A program made the position numbers and the translations under genes. From Methylosinus sp. C49 (GTDB taxonomy: Bacteria; Pseudomonadota; Alphaproteobacteria; Rhizobiales; Beijerinckiaceae): a stretch of 64,000 nt of DNA. Location of the stretch: positions 62,001-126,000 of the forward strand of contig NZ_AP022335.1 of NCBI RefSeq assembly GCF_009936375.1, written 5' to 3'. Positions 1-12,312 of the stretch are shown in pieces. The stretch's first letter is position 1. Each line of letters starts with the position of its first letter. The notes beneath the pieces are model-generated. The model worked only from the letters and a program-made list of their open reading frames with translations, was not told where the DNA came from and did not search any database.

Positions 1-1629
1 CCGGACGCGGTGACGGTCGCCGACTTCGACGACGGAGACGTCGTGAGGCTGATCGAGGGCGGCGCGAGCGGGACGGATCGTCGCCTTTGCTCCGACTCGG
101 GGCTGCTCAGCGCGGCTGTCGAATTCGCTTTTTCGCTGCCGCCGGCGGCGAGGGACGTCATCGTCGTCGCTGCGCCTTTGCGAGACGGCGTCACACCGGA
201 CGCCGACGTGACCTTCTCCGCCGTGCGAAAAATCGTCGCGCGTCGCTGGCGAAAAAAGATCGGCCCCCGGAGGATAACGGTCGGCGACCCACGCGTCACC
301 GAGACGGTCGAGGCGCAAATTTCCTTGATTCTCGTCAATGCGACGCGACCCGCTTTCAAGCCCGGCCCCAGGAACTACGACCGCATTTGGATACGAGATG
401 GTTCCGCTCAGGCGCTCGCCTTGCTATGGGCCGGCTTGGCCGAAGAGGCCGAGGACTTCGTGCTCTGGTATTCGCAGCGTCTCTATCCCAACGGCATGGT
501 CCCGCCCATTCTCGACGAGAATGGCGCGATAAATCGGGGTTACGGAAGCGATATCGAATATGACGCGCAGGGAGAGTTCGTCTGCGTCGCGGCAGAGGCG
601 TATCGGATCACGAGAAGCCGCGCATTTCTGACCGCAGTCCTCGAGCCCGTGGTCCGAGCGACGCGATTCATCGAGGAGCTTTGCGCCCGAACCAATGCGC
701 AGCATGGCCCTACGTCCCGTTTCCACGGTCTCTTGCCGCCTTCCCTCAGCCATGAGGGCTATAGCGAGCCGAGCTACAGCTATTGGGACGATTTCTTCGC
801 ATTGAGCGCCTTTCGGGGCTGCGCCTTTCTCGCCGATGCGGCGGGCGAAAGAGAAACAGCGGCGTGGGCGCGAGCGAAAGCGAAGGGGTTCGCCGAAGAT
901 CTCACTCGCTCGATCCGCATGACCTCCGAACTCATGGGCGAGGGGATGATCGCGGGCTCGGCCGATCGCGAGGACGTCGATCCCACCTCGACCTCCATCG
1001 CCTTCGGGCCTTGCCGCGTGGAGGACGTTCTTCCGCCCGAGCTGCTGGCTGCGACCTACGACCTTTGCGCCGCGCAAATAAAATCGCTCGGCGCTCCGGA
1101 TTTTGCGGGAAGCTTCACCCCCTATGTCATTCGCAATCTGAACGCCTTCGTGTCCCTCGGCCGGCTCGAGGACGCATTCGGTCTGCTCGAGCTGCTTCTT
1201 TCCTGCCGGCGCCCCGAGAATTGGCGGCACTGGGCCGAGGTGGTCTGGAGCCCGCCGCGCGCGCCGCAATATATCGGCGACATGCCGCACACTTGGATCG
1301 GGGCGGAGTTTGTCACTGCCATACGAAGTATGCTGCTGCGCGAAAACGGCGACGCCTTGGAGCTGTTCCGCGGCGCGCCGGACCATTGGTGGGACGGCGA
1401 GGGGATCACTCTGCGGAATCTACCGACGGCTTTCGGCGTCGTCGATCTGCTGGCCTGCCGGACGAAATCCAGAGCGACGATCGAGCTGGCCTCGGCCGGG
1501 CCGCCGCCCGAGCGCGTCACGATACGCTTCCCCGGGGCCACGCGCGCATGTGCGGACGGACAATCCTGCGTTATCGATGGCGATGTGATCACCTCGGCGA
1601 ATTTCAGCCGGATGGTCATCGATTTTTGA
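1..1629 (+). CDS. Six-hairpin glycosidase-like protein, 5' end outside window
   Basis: Predicted glycoside hydrolase of the (alpha/alpha)6-barrel type (amylo-glucosidase or MGH1-like group). The segment YDRIWIRDGS, about residue 121 from the GTG at 10, resembles the general-acid loop of such enzymes, and helical-hairpin repeats rich in W, Y and D follow (SYWDDFFALSAF, MPHTWIGAEF). The reading frame is open to the first base of the window and the first 100 residues look like the end of a beta-rich domain, so the GTG at 10 is probably internal and the gene begins upstream. The C-terminal 60 residues look like a small beta domain. Substrate is unknown. The converging neighbour is ppsA, whose stop lies 16 bp downstream. 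Family assignment is moderate; the exact enzyme is not assigned. Confidence 0.6.
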   Translation, partial: PDAVTVADFDDGDVVRLIEGGASGTDRRLCSDSGLLSAAVEFAFSLPPAARDVIVVAAPLRDGVTPDADVTFSAVRKIVARRWRKKIGPRRITVGDPRVTETVEAQISLILVNATRPAFKPGPRNYDRIWIRDGSAQALALLWAGLAEEAEDFVLWYSQRLYPNGMVPPILDENGAINRGYGSDIEYDAQGEFVCVAAEAYRITRSRAFLTAVLEPVVRATRFIEELCARTNAQHGPTSRFHGLLPPSLSHEGYSEPSYSYWDDFFALSAFRGCAFLADAAGERETAAWARAKAKGFAEDLTRSIRMTSELMGEGMIAGSADREDVDPTSTSIAFGPCRVEDVLPPELLAATYDLCAAQIKSLGAPDFAGSFTPYVIRNLNAFVSLGRLEDAFGLLELLLSCRRPENWRHWAEVVWSPPRAPQYIGDMPHTWIGAEFVTAIRSMLLRENGDALELFRGAPDHWWDGEGITLRNLPTAFGVVDLLACRTKSRATIELASAGPPPERVTIRFPGATRACADGQSCVIDGDVITSANFSRMVIDF

Positions 1630-1644
1630 GCGGGTCGCGCTCGA

Positions 1645-4026
1645 TCAACTCTCAGCGGCCGCCACATGCTGCTTCACGACGACAAAGCTGTCGGGCGTCA
1701 CCGACACGGAATCGATCCCGCATTCGACCAGGAATTCGGCGAAATCGGGATGGTCGCTCGGCGCTTGCCCGCACAGCCCGACCTTGGCCCCCGTATCGCG
1801 CGCGGCGTCGATGACAGTGTGGATCATCCATTTCACCGCCTCGTCCCTCTCGTCGAACAGATCGGAGAGCTCCGCGGAATCTCGGTCGACGCCGAGAGTG
1901 AGCTGCGTGAGATCATTGCTGCCGATCGAGAAACCGTCGAAGCGCTCCGCAAAGGCGCGGGCGAGAATGACATTCGAGGGAATCTCGCACATGACATAGA
2001 CCTGAAGCCCGTTCTCGCCGCGCTTCAACCCATTGGCCGCCATGACCGCGAGCACGCGATCCGCCTCCTTTACCGTCCGGCAGAAAGGGATCATCACGAT
2101 GACGTTGGTGAATCCCATTTCTTCGCGAAGACGGCGCATGGCGCGGCATTCGAGCGCGAAGCCTTCTCGATAGCGCGGCGAATAATAGCGCGACGCGCCG
2201 CGGAAGCCGATCATCGGATTTTCTTCCCTGGGCTCGAATTGGGCGCCGCCGATCAGCGCGGCATATTCATTGGTCTTGAAATCGCTCATGCGCACGATGA
2301 CCGGCCGCGGATGAACGGAGGCGGCGATGCGGCCGAGCGCCCTCGAGAGCCCTTCGACGAAATAGTCGCTCTTGTTCTCGTATCCGACCGTCGCCTCGGC
2401 GATGATCTTTTTGGCCGCCTCGTCGGTCAACGAATCACAATGGACGAGCGCCATCGGATGGATCTTGATGTGATTGTTGATCACGAACTCCATCCGCGCG
2501 AGGCCCACTCCGTCGGAAGGAAGACGCCACCAGCGAAAGGCCGCGGCGGGATCTGCGAGATTGAGCATGACCTCGACGCGCGTCGTGGGAACGGCGGCGA
2601 GATCGAGCTCCTCGATCTCGATCTCGGCGACGCCGTCATAGACGAATCCCGTATCGCCTTCGGCGCAGGACAAGGTGACGATCTGCTCGTCGTGGAGCAG
2701 TCGCGTCGCATCCGGCGCGCCGACGATCGCCGGCAATCCGAACTCGCGGCTGACGATCGCCGCATGCGAGGTGCGCCCGCCATGCTCGGTCACGATCGCC
2801 GCGGCTCGCTTCATGATGGGCGCCCAATCCGGATCGGTCGTGCGCGTGACTAATATGGCGCCGTCGACGAAACGACCAATGTCGCGGACGTCCTCTATGA
2901 CGCAGACCTTGCCGGTCGCCACCGCGTCGCCGATCGCCAATCCCGTGCAGATCCTGCGGCCTTTCTCGCCGATGCGATAAGACTTCAGCGCGCTCGCCTC
3001 GCGCCGCGATTGAACCGTCTCCGGACGCGCCTGGACGATGAAGAGCTCGCCGGTCTCGCCGTCCTTGGCCCATTCCATATCCATCGGCCGGCGATAATGG
3101 TCCTCGATCAGACAGGCCCAGCGAGCCAGAGTCAGGATGTCCTCGTCGGCGAGCACGAAGGACGCGCGCTCGGCCTTTGACGTCGGGACATTGCGCGTCG
3201 GCTGGTCGTCGCCCTGCGCATAGATCATCTTCACCAGCTTGTCGCCGCGCTTCTTCTCGATGATCGGCGACAGCGCTGCATTGGAAAGGAACGGCTTGAA
3301 CACGACATATTCGTCCGGGTCCACCGCGCCCTGCACGACATTCTCGCCGAGCCCCCAGGAGGCGTTGATGAGCGCGACCTTGTCGAAGCCCGTCTCCGTG
3401 TCCAGCGAGAACATCACGCCGGCGCCGCCTGTGTCGGATCGGACCATGATCTGCACGCCGATCGACAGCGCGACTTTCATATGGTCGAAACCTTGCGCCT
3501 TGCGATAGCTTATCGCGCGATCCGTGAAGAGCGACGCGTAGCAGCGACGACAGGCGTCGAGCAACGCCCGCTCGCCGCGAATGTTCAGATAGGTCTCCTG
3601 CTGCCCAGCGAAGCTCGCATTCGGCAGGTCTTCGGCGGTTGCGCTCGACCTCACCGCGACGTCGGGCGCGTCCCTGCCGATGCGTCGGCCCAGCTCGCGA
3701 TAGGCCGCGACGATGGCGCTCGCCATTTCGCTGGACCATTCGCCGCGTAGAATGGCGTTACGAATTGTTCGACCGGCGTCGGCGAGCGCGATGCGGCCGG
3801 ATTCGAGGTCGTCGAGCGTCGTGGCGATGACATTCCGCGCGCCATTGCTGTCGATGAAGCGCCAATAGGCTTGCGCCGTCGTCGCAAATCCAGAGGGCGT
3901 TCTGACGCCTTTTTCGGTGAGTCGGGAAATCATTTCTCCGAGCGAGGCGTTCTTTCCGCCGACGCTCGGAACATCGTCGCGGGTCAAGTCCTCGAGCCAG
4001 ACGATTTGGCGCGCCATGTCGATCAT
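1645..4026 (-). CDS. ppsA: Phosphoenolpyruvate synthase (pyruvate, water dikinase)
   Basis: Converts pyruvate, ATP and water to phosphoenolpyruvate, AMP and phosphate in the cytosol, for gluconeogenesis or C1/C3 assimilation. The 793 residues match the family length. In order they show an N-terminal ATP-grasp-like nucleotide-binding domain (VGGKNASLGEMI near residue 22), a swivelling phosphohistidine domain with GGRTSHAAIVSREFG, and a C-terminal TIM barrel ending in the catalytic-cysteine region GLCGQAPSDHPD. The ATG at 4026 is supported by a GAGGGGAG ribosome site about 6 nt upstream; a second ATG three codons in is possible. It is last in a leftward series behind the nitroreductase and HAD genes, with a gap of about 110 bp, so it could have its own promoter. 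Confidence 0.95.
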   Translation of the reverse strand: MIDMARQIVWLEDLTRDDVPSVGGKNASLGEMISRLTEKGVRTPSGFATTAQAYWRFIDSNGARNVIATTLDDLESGRIALADAGRTIRNAILRGEWSSEMASAIVAAYRELGRRIGRDAPDVAVRSSATAEDLPNASFAGQQETYLNIRGERALLDACRRCYASLFTDRAISYRKAQGFDHMKVALSIGVQIMVRSDTGGAGVMFSLDTETGFDKVALINASWGLGENVVQGAVDPDEYVVFKPFLSNAALSPIIEKKRGDKLVKMIYAQGDDQPTRNVPTSKAERASFVLADEDILTLARWACLIEDHYRRPMDMEWAKDGETGELFIVQARPETVQSRREASALKSYRIGEKGRRICTGLAIGDAVATGKVCVIEDVRDIGRFVDGAILVTRTTDPDWAPIMKRAAAIVTEHGGRTSHAAIVSREFGLPAIVGAPDATRLLHDEQIVTLSCAEGDTGFVYDGVAEIEIEELDLAAVPTTRVEVMLNLADPAAAFRWWRLPSDGVGLARMEFVINNHIKIHPMALVHCDSLTDEAAKKIIAEATVGYENKSDYFVEGLSRALGRIAASVHPRPVIVRMSDFKTNEYAALIGGAQFEPREENPMIGFRGASRYYSPRYREGFALECRAMRRLREEMGFTNVIVMIPFCRTVKEADRVLAVMAANGLKRGENGLQVYVMCEIPSNVILARAFAERFDGFSIGSNDLTQLTLGVDRDSAELSDLFDERDEAVKWMIHTVIDAARDTGAKVGLCGQAPSDHPDFAEFLVECGIDSVSVTPDSFVVVKQHVAAAES

Positions 4027-4138
4027 GCGACTCCCCTCGCTTCGAATCTCGAAGTCTGCTCTTCTCGTCGTCGGGCCACGATGTCGGCGACGCCCATTTA
4101 TGGCTCATTCTAGCGAGCGCGAGCAGAGCGACCGAATG

Positions 4139-4825
4139 TCACTTCCTTCCACCGATCTCGTCGATGTGGAACAATAGATCGGCGGGATCGTCATAGACGC
4201 GAAACGCGCCAGACTGCCGCAGCTCCTCGGAGCCGTAGCCTCCGCTCAGAAGGCCGACCCCCAGCGCACGGCATCGGGTCGCAGCGAGCATGTCCCATAT
4301 GCTGTCGCCGACGACGAACGCTGTCGTGATGGGCGCGTTCAGCCGTCGGGCGGCGGCGAGAAAAAGATCTGGATCGGGCTTGGCGTGCGCGACCTGGTCG
4401 CGAGTGACGACCGGCGTGCGGATGGGATCGACGCGGAGCGCGGCGAGATTGACGCGCGCCGTCTCCATGCGACCGCTTGTTGCGATCGCCCAGGGGACGC
4501 CGGCGTCGGTGAGCCATGCGAGGAGCTCCCTTGCGCCCGGGAGCGGGCGCACCCCGTCGGCGATCTCGAGATAAGCGGCGGCGTGGGCGGCGCTCAAGCG
4601 GCGCACGCGCTCAGCGTCGATTTCCATGCCGGTCTCGCGCAGCAGCTGATTGACGAATAAGCCTCCGCTCATGCCGACCTTGCGATGAATGCGCCAGACT
4701 GACAAATCGATACGCTCCGCGTCGAGCGCCTTTTTCCAGGCGAGGACGTGCTGATAGACGCTGTCGACCAGCGTGCCGTCGAGATCGAATAGGAAAGCCG
4801 GATCGATGCGCATCGGGGTGTTCAC
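4139..4825 (-). CDS. HAD-family phosphatase (phosphoglycolate phosphatase-like)
   Basis: Haloacid-dehalogenase superfamily hydrolase, 228 residues. Motif I is FLFDLDGTLVDS (residues 11-22, nucleophile Asp and acid Asp), followed by a helical cap. Motif II lies in AIATSGRME, the motif III lysine in HAKPDPDLF, and motif IV in VVGDSIWDML. This layout fits small-molecule phosphatases of the phosphoglycolate/beta-phosphoglucomutase type, but cap sequence does not fix a substrate. The start codon is GTG, overlapping the TGA of the preceding nitroreductase gene as GTGA, so the two are translationally coupled. The enzyme is not obviously linked to the nitroreductase by pathway. Confidence 0.85.
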   Translation of the reverse strand: MNTPMRIDPAFLFDLDGTLVDSVYQHVLAWKKALDAERIDLSVWRIHRKVGMSGGLFVNQLLRETGMEIDAERVRRLSAAHAAAYLEIADGVRPLPGARELLAWLTDAGVPWAIATSGRMETARVNLAALRVDPIRTPVVTRDQVAHAKPDPDLFLAAARRLNAPITTAFVVGDSIWDMLAATRCRALGVGLLSGGYGSEELRQSGAFRVYDDPADLLFHIDEIGGRK

Positions 4826-5472
4826 TCCGTCTTCTTCGGATAGCCGATCGTCTGCGACAAAAGCACCTGATGATCGTGGCCGAGCCCCAGCGCTTGCGCG
4901 ATCGCCTCGCGATCGATCCAGGCTCTGATAACAGTGGCGAGGCCCGCGCTCGCCGCGAACAAATACACATTCTGCGAGATCGCCCCCGCCGCGACCGAGG
5001 CGAAGCTCTCGCGCTGAGAGACCGGCACGAGCGCCATTCGCGCATGGTCGGCGATGAACACCAGATCGAGCGGCGCTTTGTCGACGAAATCCTGATAGCC
5101 GGTCACGCGCCTCATGTCGCTCGCTGCGACCAGCTCTAGGGCGTGCGCGGCGGCGACATAGAGATAGGCCCCGGAGGGCAGCGCGACATAGACGTCGATT
5201 TCCTGAGCGTCCAAAGCGGAGGGCGCGGTTCGTCCGCCTTCGGCTCTATTCACGCCGTCCGCGGCCCACAGCAGGTCGGACAAGAGCTGCAAGGGTAGTT
5301 CGTCAGGCGCGAATTCCCGGGACGACCTCCGCTCCGCGAGCGCCTCCATCAATGGCGTTCCGCCTTCCTTGTGCGGAGGGGGAAGCGCGATCTGCGCCGC
5401 AACGGCGCCTCGCGCAGGTTTCGGACGCAAGCGTCCCATCATGCCGAGCGCGAGCTTGGTCAGCGTCGTCAT
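4822..5472 (-). CDS. Nitroreductase-family (SagB-type) oxidoreductase
   Basis: Predicted FMN-dependent oxidoreductase, about 216 residues. The N-terminal FMN-phosphate-binding signature LAERRSSREF is followed by LLSDLLWAADGVNR, characteristic of the SagB/nitroreductase group; the C-terminal ALGLGHDHQVLLSQTIGYP closes the fold. The ATG at 5472 is chosen over an upstream in-frame ATG at 5595 because it has a GAGGAGG ribosome site 9 nt upstream and because the upstream extension overlaps an IS630 remnant. The first residues (LTKLALGMMGRL) may be a hydrophobic N-terminal helix. The substrate is unknown; members reduce nitro groups, quinones or thiazoline precursors. Confidence 0.8.
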   Translation of the reverse strand: MTTLTKLALGMMGRLRPKPARGAVAAQIALPPPHKEGGTPLMEALAERRSSREFAPDELPLQLLSDLLWAADGVNRAEGGRTAPSALDAQEIDVYVALPSGAYLYVAAAHALELVAASDMRRVTGYQDFVDKAPLDLVFIADHARMALVPVSQRESFASVAAGAISQNVYLFAASAGLATVIRAWIDREAIAQALGLGHDHQVLLSQTIGYPKKTE

Positions 5473-5534
5473 TGCGACGGCCTCCTCGTGAGACCATGCA
5501 ATATCGTGGGGAAATGTAGATTTTCGAGGGCGGA

Positions 5535-5684
5535 GAAGAAATTTGCGCATTCGCGGAGGAGAGCTCCTTCGGCATTGCGCAGACCCTGTTTCCATAGGAC
5601 GTCGACGGTTCGCTCGGGGGCTTTCCGGAGCAGAGCTTCGAGCTTGGAGAAGGCCTTCTCGATCCGATCGAAGTCGGGACTATG
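5535..5684 (-). pseudogene. IS630-family transposase C-terminal remnant
   Basis: The translated segment HSPDFDRIEKAFSKLEALL, then RKAPERTVDVLW and ECANFF, resembles the end of the DDE_3 domain of IS630 transposases (usual form SPDLNPIEQ.F.KLK..LRKA..RT...ECANYF). The consensus asparagine of DLNPIE is missing and everything upstream of this segment is unrelated, so only a decayed tail remains. It lies just upstream of the nitroreductase start and may contribute its promoter region. The family link rests on remembered consensus, not on an alignment. Confidence 0.6.
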
Positions 5685-5865
5685 GCGCGGACGAGGTCGA
5701 GCGAGATTCTCTTGCTTTTTCGTCGTTTTGTGAAGCTGCGGGTGATATGTGGCGTGATAAAGTCCACGCTCCGCCAGTCGCCGAGGCTTCGGTGCGCCGA
5801 GTCGGGGGAGGCCGGAAGCGGGAGCCACCGATTTCGCCGCCAGCGGCGTTGAGCGAGGCAAGTCG

Positions 5866-8537
<2,672 letters not shown>

Positions 8538-8541
<4 letters not shown>

Positions 8542-8822
8542 GCGAGGCCGGTCCCGAGCGCGATTCGATGGCGGAGGCCTCGCGACTGGCCGCCGAGCGG
8601 CGCGAGATGCAGCGCAGGAACGCCGAGCCCTCGCTCGGACGCCGGCTGGGGCAGATCGGCGTTCTCGGCTGGACTATCGTCCTGCCGGCGCTCGCGGGGC
8701 TGTTCCTCGGACGTCGGCTGGACAAGATGTACGACATGGGCGTCTTCTTCTCCGCGCCTCTCGTCATGATCGGCGCCGGAGTCGGCCTCTGGCTCGCCTG
8801 GAAATGGATGTCGCGCCAATGA
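8538..8822 (+). CDS. atpQ: N-ATPase accessory membrane protein AtpQ (AtpI-like)
   Basis: A 94-residue protein with an acidic/basic N-terminal tail and two membrane helices: residues about 37-53 (IGVLGWTIVLPALAGLFLG) and a second rich in G, A and W near the C-terminus. It resembles the putative F0F1-ATPase/AtpI group. Position between epsilon and a, and paired with atpR, identifies it as AtpQ. It overlaps the upstream and downstream genes by ATGA junctions. A role in rotor assembly or cation supply is inferred for this family. Confidence 0.8.
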
Positions 8823-9100
8823 CCGTTTCCGCCGCCCCGCTCGCTCTCCAGCTCGCCCTCGGCGCGGGCGCGGGATTCGCCGCGGGCCTCGCTTACTTCC
8901 GCGCCCTGCGTTGGAATGTCGATCTCTTCGAGCGGGGCGTGACGCCGAAGGCCATTCTCTTGCTCATAACGCGCTTCGCGGCGCTCGCAGCTGCGCTCGC
9001 AGCCCTCGCGAAGATCGGCGCTCTCGCTCTGCTCTCCGGCGCGCTGGGACTGCTCGCGGCGCGCCGCGTCGTCCTGCGTCGTTTGGGAGGTCTCGAATGA
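8819..9100 (+). CDS. atpR: N-ATPase accessory membrane protein AtpR
   Basis: A 93-residue hydrophobic protein with about three membrane helices (LALQLALGAGAGFAAGLAYF; ILLLITRFAALAAALAALAK; a short third one). Such small proteins are found only in N-ATPase operons, always next to atpQ; it is thought to help assembly or ion supply to the Fo part. The ATG at 8819 forms an ATGA overlap with the atpQ stop, and its own stop overlaps the atpB start the same way. Sequence conservation is weak in this family, so the call rests mostly on position. Confidence 0.75.
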   Translation: MTVSAAPLALQLALGAGAGFAAGLAYFRALRWNVDLFERGVTPKAILLLITRFAALAAALAALAKIGALALLSGALGLLAARRVVLRRLGGLE

Positions 9101-9777
9101 AATCCTCGCCGCTCGCGCTCGAGCCCGGCTTTCAGCTCGGACCCGTGCCCGTCAGCAAGCCCGTCATCGTCACTTGGGCGCTGATGGCCGCGCTCGTTCT
9201 CGCGAGCCTTCTTGTAACTCGGCGGCTCTCGTTGCGGCCGGGGACCGGACAATCGGCGCTCGAGCTTTTCGTCGAGACGCTCGACCAGCAGATAAGGGAC
9301 ACGATCGGCGCGGACCCAGCCCCCTATCGCGCCTTGCTCGGAACGATCTTCCTCTTCGTGCTCGTCGCCAATTGGTCGTCGCTCGTTCCTGGCGTGGAGC
9401 CGCCGACGGCGCGGCTCGAAACCGATGCGGCGCTGGCTCTGATCGTCTTTTTCGCGACCATCTATCACGGACTGCGCACGCGCGGCCCGCTCGGCTATCT
9501 CGCGACATTCGCCGAGCCGAGCATCATCATGGTTCCGCTCAATCTCGTCGAGCAGATCACGCGCACCTTCTCGCTGATCGTCCGCTTGTTCGGGAACATC
9601 ATGAGCGGCGTGTTCGTCATCGGCGTCGTGCTGTCGCTCGCGGGTCTGCTCGTGCCGATTCCGCTGATGGCGCTCGATTTGCTGACCGGCGCGATTCAGG
9701 CCTACATTTTCGCGACGCTCGCCATGGTGTTCATCGGCTCCGCGGTCGATGGACACGGCGCGCGGTCGGGCGGCTAG
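9097..9777 (+). CDS. atpB: N-type F1Fo ATPase, subunit a
   Basis: Membrane stator subunit a, about 226 residues, forming the ion half-channels. The essential arginine is in [11 protein letters not shown], equivalent to aR210 of E. coli, and the conserved glutamine is in [19 protein letters not shown], equivalent to aQ252. Five or six membrane helices are visible. It starts in an ATGA overlap with atpR. The ion used (Na+ or H+) cannot be read from this subunit alone. Confidence 0.92.
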   Translation: MKSSPLALEPGFQLGPVPVSKPVIVTWALMAALVLASLLVTRRLSLRPGTGQSALELFVETLDQQIRDTIGADPAPYRALLGTIFLFVLVANWSSLVPGVEPPTARLETDAALALIVFFATIYHGLRTRGPLGYLATFAEPSIIMVPLNLVEQITRTFSLIVRLFGNIMSGVFVIGVVLSLAGLLVPIPLMALDLLTGAIQAYIFATLAMVFIGSAVDGHGARSGG

Positions 9778-9793
9778 ACGAGAGCGAGGAAGA

Positions 9794-10039
9794 ATGGACG
9801 ATATTCAATATATCAGCGTGATCGCCGCCGCCGTCGCCGTGTCCTTCGGAGCGATCGGCCCCGCACTCGCGGAAGGCAAGGCGGTCGCGGCCGCCATGGA
9901 GGCGATCGCGCGTCAGCCGGAGGCCGCCGGCGTCCTGTCGCGCACCCTTTTCGTCGGCCTCGCGATGATCGAGACCATGGCGATCTACTGTCTCGTGATC
10001 GCGCTTCTGCTTCTCTTCGCTAATCCTTTCGTCAAATAG
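9794..10039 (+). CDS. atpE: N-type F1Fo ATPase, subunit c (rotor)
   Basis: Rotor proteolipid, 81 residues, two membrane helices joined by the polar loop ARQPEA. The ion-site region has P23, E27 (segment GPALAEGK) and E60, T61, M62, Y65 (segment MIETMAIYC). Counting from the conserved loop these match Ilyobacter positions P28, Q32, E65, S66, T67 and Y70. So there are two carboxylates, the second hydroxyl position is kept as threonine, and the position of T67 is methionine. The ATG at 9794 follows GAGGAAGA; an in-frame ATG 15 codons upstream would add a charged tail untypical for the family. Confidence 0.93.
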   Translation: MDDIQYISVIAAAVAVSFGAIGPALAEGKAVAAAMEAIARQPEAAGVLSRTLFVGLAMIETMAIYCLVIALLLLFANPFVK

Positions 10040-10052
10040 GGCGTTCGCACGC

Positions 10053-10799
10053 ATGCAGATCGACTGGTGGACGCTCGGTTTGCAGACCGTCAACGCCCTC
10101 GTGTTGATCTGGCTGCTCTCCCGCTTCCTTTTCCGCCCCATCGCATCGATCCTCGCCGAGCGCGAGGCGACGGCCCGGCTGCTGCTGGACGACGCCGCCG
10201 CCGCCAAAGCCTCGGCCCTGACTCTGGAAGAACAGGCGCGCGCCGCCGTCGACGCGATGTCGGCCGATCGCGCGGCGACGATCCGCGCCGCCACGACGGA
10301 GGCGAAGGACGCGCGCGACCGGCTGCTCGAGGCCGCCAGGGCCGACGCCGATCGCATGCGAGCGGACATGCGGGCGGAGATAGAGCGCGCCGAACGATCG
10401 GCCCGTCGCGCCGAAGCCGAGCGCGCGAGCCTGCTCGCCGTCGACATTGCGCGGCGTCTGCTCGAACGCTTGCCGGCGTCGTCCCGCGTCGTCGGCTTCA
10501 TCGACGGCCTCGTAGACGCGATCGCGGCTCTGCCGGAAACCTCTCGCGCCGATTTCGCCACGCGAGGAGAGCCCACTCTGACCGCGCCGCGTCCGCTCAC
10601 CGCCGAGGAGGACGCGCTGTGCCGCGAGAGGCTAGAAAACGCCCTCGGCCGCCCGCTGAAATTCGCGCTTCGCGTCGATCCGACATTGCTCGCCGGCCTC
10701 GAATTGGAGAACGCCCACACCAGCATTCGCAACAGCCTGCGCGCCGATCTCGAGCAAATCTCCGCGACCTTGCTGACGGAGCCGGAAAATGAGCGATGA
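10053..10799 (+). CDS. atpF: N-type F1Fo ATPase, subunit b
   Basis: Peripheral-stalk subunit b, 248 residues. One N-terminal membrane helix (residues about 6-26, [19 protein letters not shown]) is followed by a long charged coiled coil rich in A, R, E and D. Residues beyond about 130 form an extra domain; since N-ATPase operons have no delta gene, this long C-terminal part is thought to take over the delta contact with F1. The end overlaps the atpA start by 11 bp. Confidence 0.88.
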   Translation: MQIDWWTLGLQTVNALVLIWLLSRFLFRPIASILAEREATARLLLDDAAAAKASALTLEEQARAAVDAMSADRAATIRAATTEAKDARDRLLEAARADADRMRADMRAEIERAERSARRAEAERASLLAVDIARRLLERLPASSRVVGFIDGLVDAIAALPETSRADFATRGEPTLTAPRPLTAEEDALCRERLENALGRPLKFALRVDPTLLAGLELENAHTSIRNSLRADLEQISATLLTEPENER

Positions 10800-12312
10800 G
10801 CCGGCCGTCGCCGAATGGCTCGCGCGCGGCCGCGCGGCGGTCGAAAGAATCGAGCTCGGGCCGAAGGTCGAGACGGTCGGACGCGTCGAGAGCTATGCGG
10901 ATGGGATCGCCTTCGTCTCCGGCCTGCCGCAGGTCGCGCTCGACGAGCTGCTGCGTTTCGAGACCGGCCAGCTCGGATTCGCGCGCGCGCTCGAGGCCGA
11001 TCGAGTCGCCGTGGTGCTGCTCGATCCGGGCGACGAGATCGAAGCCGGCGCGCGCGTCTTCGCGACCGGCGAGGTCGCGCGCACGCCGGTCGGGGAGGGA
11101 CTGCTCGGACGCGTCGTCGATCCGCTGGGCCGCCCACTCGACGGCGGCGAGCGGATCGCCGCCGTCGCCTTCCATCCCGTCGAGCGCGAGGCGCCGAGCA
11201 TTATCGCGCGCGATCTCGTGACCGAGCCCGTCGAGACCGGCCTATTGGTCGTCGACTCCATGTTCGCCCTGGGGCGTGGTCAGCGCGAGCTCGTCATCGG
11301 CGATCGCGCCACCGGCAAGACGTCGATCGCCATCGACGCCATCATCAACCAGCGCCACTCGGACATCGTTTGCGTCTATGTCGCCGTCGGCCAGCGGACG
11401 ACCTCGGTGGAGCGCGCGATCGAGGCGGTGAGGAGCGGAGGATCCGCCGATCGCACCATCTTCGTCGTCGCGCCCGCCGCCTCGCCGCCCGGCCTGCAAT
11501 GGATCGCCCCTTTCGCGGGCTTCGCCATGGCGGAGTTCTTCCGCGATCGCGGCGGCCATGCACTCGTGGTCGTCGACGATTTGAGCAAGCATGCGGTCAC
11601 GCATCGCGAGCTCGCCCTGTTGACCCGAGAGCCTCCCGGACGCGAAGCCTATCCCGGCGATATCTTCTACGTCCATGCGCGGCTCCTGGAGCGAGCCGCG
11701 AAATTGTCGAAGGCGTTCGGCGGCGGCTCGCTCACGGCGCTGCCGATCGCCGAGACCGATACCGGCAATCTCTCGGCCTATATTCCCACAAATCTGATCT
11801 CCATCACCGATGGACAGATCGTGCTCGACCGTCGCTTGTTCGCCGCGAACCATCGTCCGGCCGTCGATGTCGGCCTTTCGGTCAGCCGAGTCGGCGGCCG
11901 CGCGCAGCCTGACGCCTTGCGTGACGTCTCGGGGCGATTGCGTCTGCAATACACGCAATTTCTGGAGCTCGAGATGTTCTCGCGCTTCGGCGGCATGTCG
12001 AATGCCCGCATCGAGCGGGAGCTAACGCGGGGCGAGCGCATTCGCGGCCTGCTGACGCAGCCGCGCTTTTCGCCTCTGCGCCTCGTGGATCAGATCGCTC
12101 TGCTCGCGGCGCTCGACGCCGGCGTTCTCGATTTGCTTCCCACGCGAGCCATTCCCGCGCTGACCGCGAGGCTTCCCGCGCATCTCGACTCGGCCGCCGC
12201 GCCGAGCGTCGCGGCGATCTCCCGTCACGCCCCGCTCGACGACGCCATGCGCGCAAATCTCGTGGCGCGGGTGCGCGAACTTTCGTCAGAGCTCGCGGCG
12301 CCTTCCTCATGA
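10789..12312 (+). CDS. atpA: N-type F1Fo ATPase, alpha subunit
   Basis: Non-catalytic nucleotide-binding alpha subunit, 507 residues. The P-loop reads [13 protein letters not shown], where most alpha subunits have GDRQTGKT; the Q-to-A change is visible. [10 protein letters not shown] contains Walker B, and [10 protein letters not shown] is the conserved arginine-finger segment. The C-terminal helical domain is complete. Its start overlaps atpF, and it overlaps atpG by ATGA at its end. Confidence 0.93.
   Translation: MSDEPAVAEWLARGRAAVERIELGPKVETVGRVESYADGIAFVSGLPQVALDELLRFETGQLGFARALEADRVAVVLLDPGDEIEAGARVFATGEVARTPVGEGLLGRVVDPLGRPLDGGERIAAVAFHPVEREAPSIIARDLVTEPVETGLLVVDSMFALGRGQRELVIGDRATGKTSIAIDAIINQRHSDIVCVYVAVGQRTTSVERAIEAVRSGGSADRTIFVVAPAASPPGLQWIAPFAGFAMAEFFRDRGGHALVVVDDLSKHAVTHRELALLTREPPGREAYPGDIFYVHARLLERAAKLSKAFGGGSLTALPIAETDTGNLSAYIPTNLISITDGQIVLDRRLFAANHRPAVDVGLSVSRVGGRAQPDALRDVSGRLRLQYTQFLELEMFSRFGGMSNARIERELTRGERIRGLLTQPRFSPLRLVDQIALLAALDAGVLDLLPTRAIPALTARLPAHLDSAAAPSVAAISRHAPLDDAMRANLVARVRELSSELAAPSS

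Noticed and set aside
424-1386. Long antisense open frame over the glycosidase
   Set aside because: High-GC shadow frame with no family features or ribosome site.
1666-2853. 395-residue plus-strand frame over ppsA
   Set aside because: Mirror of codon bias in ppsA; sequence is Asp/Arg/His-rich without any domain.
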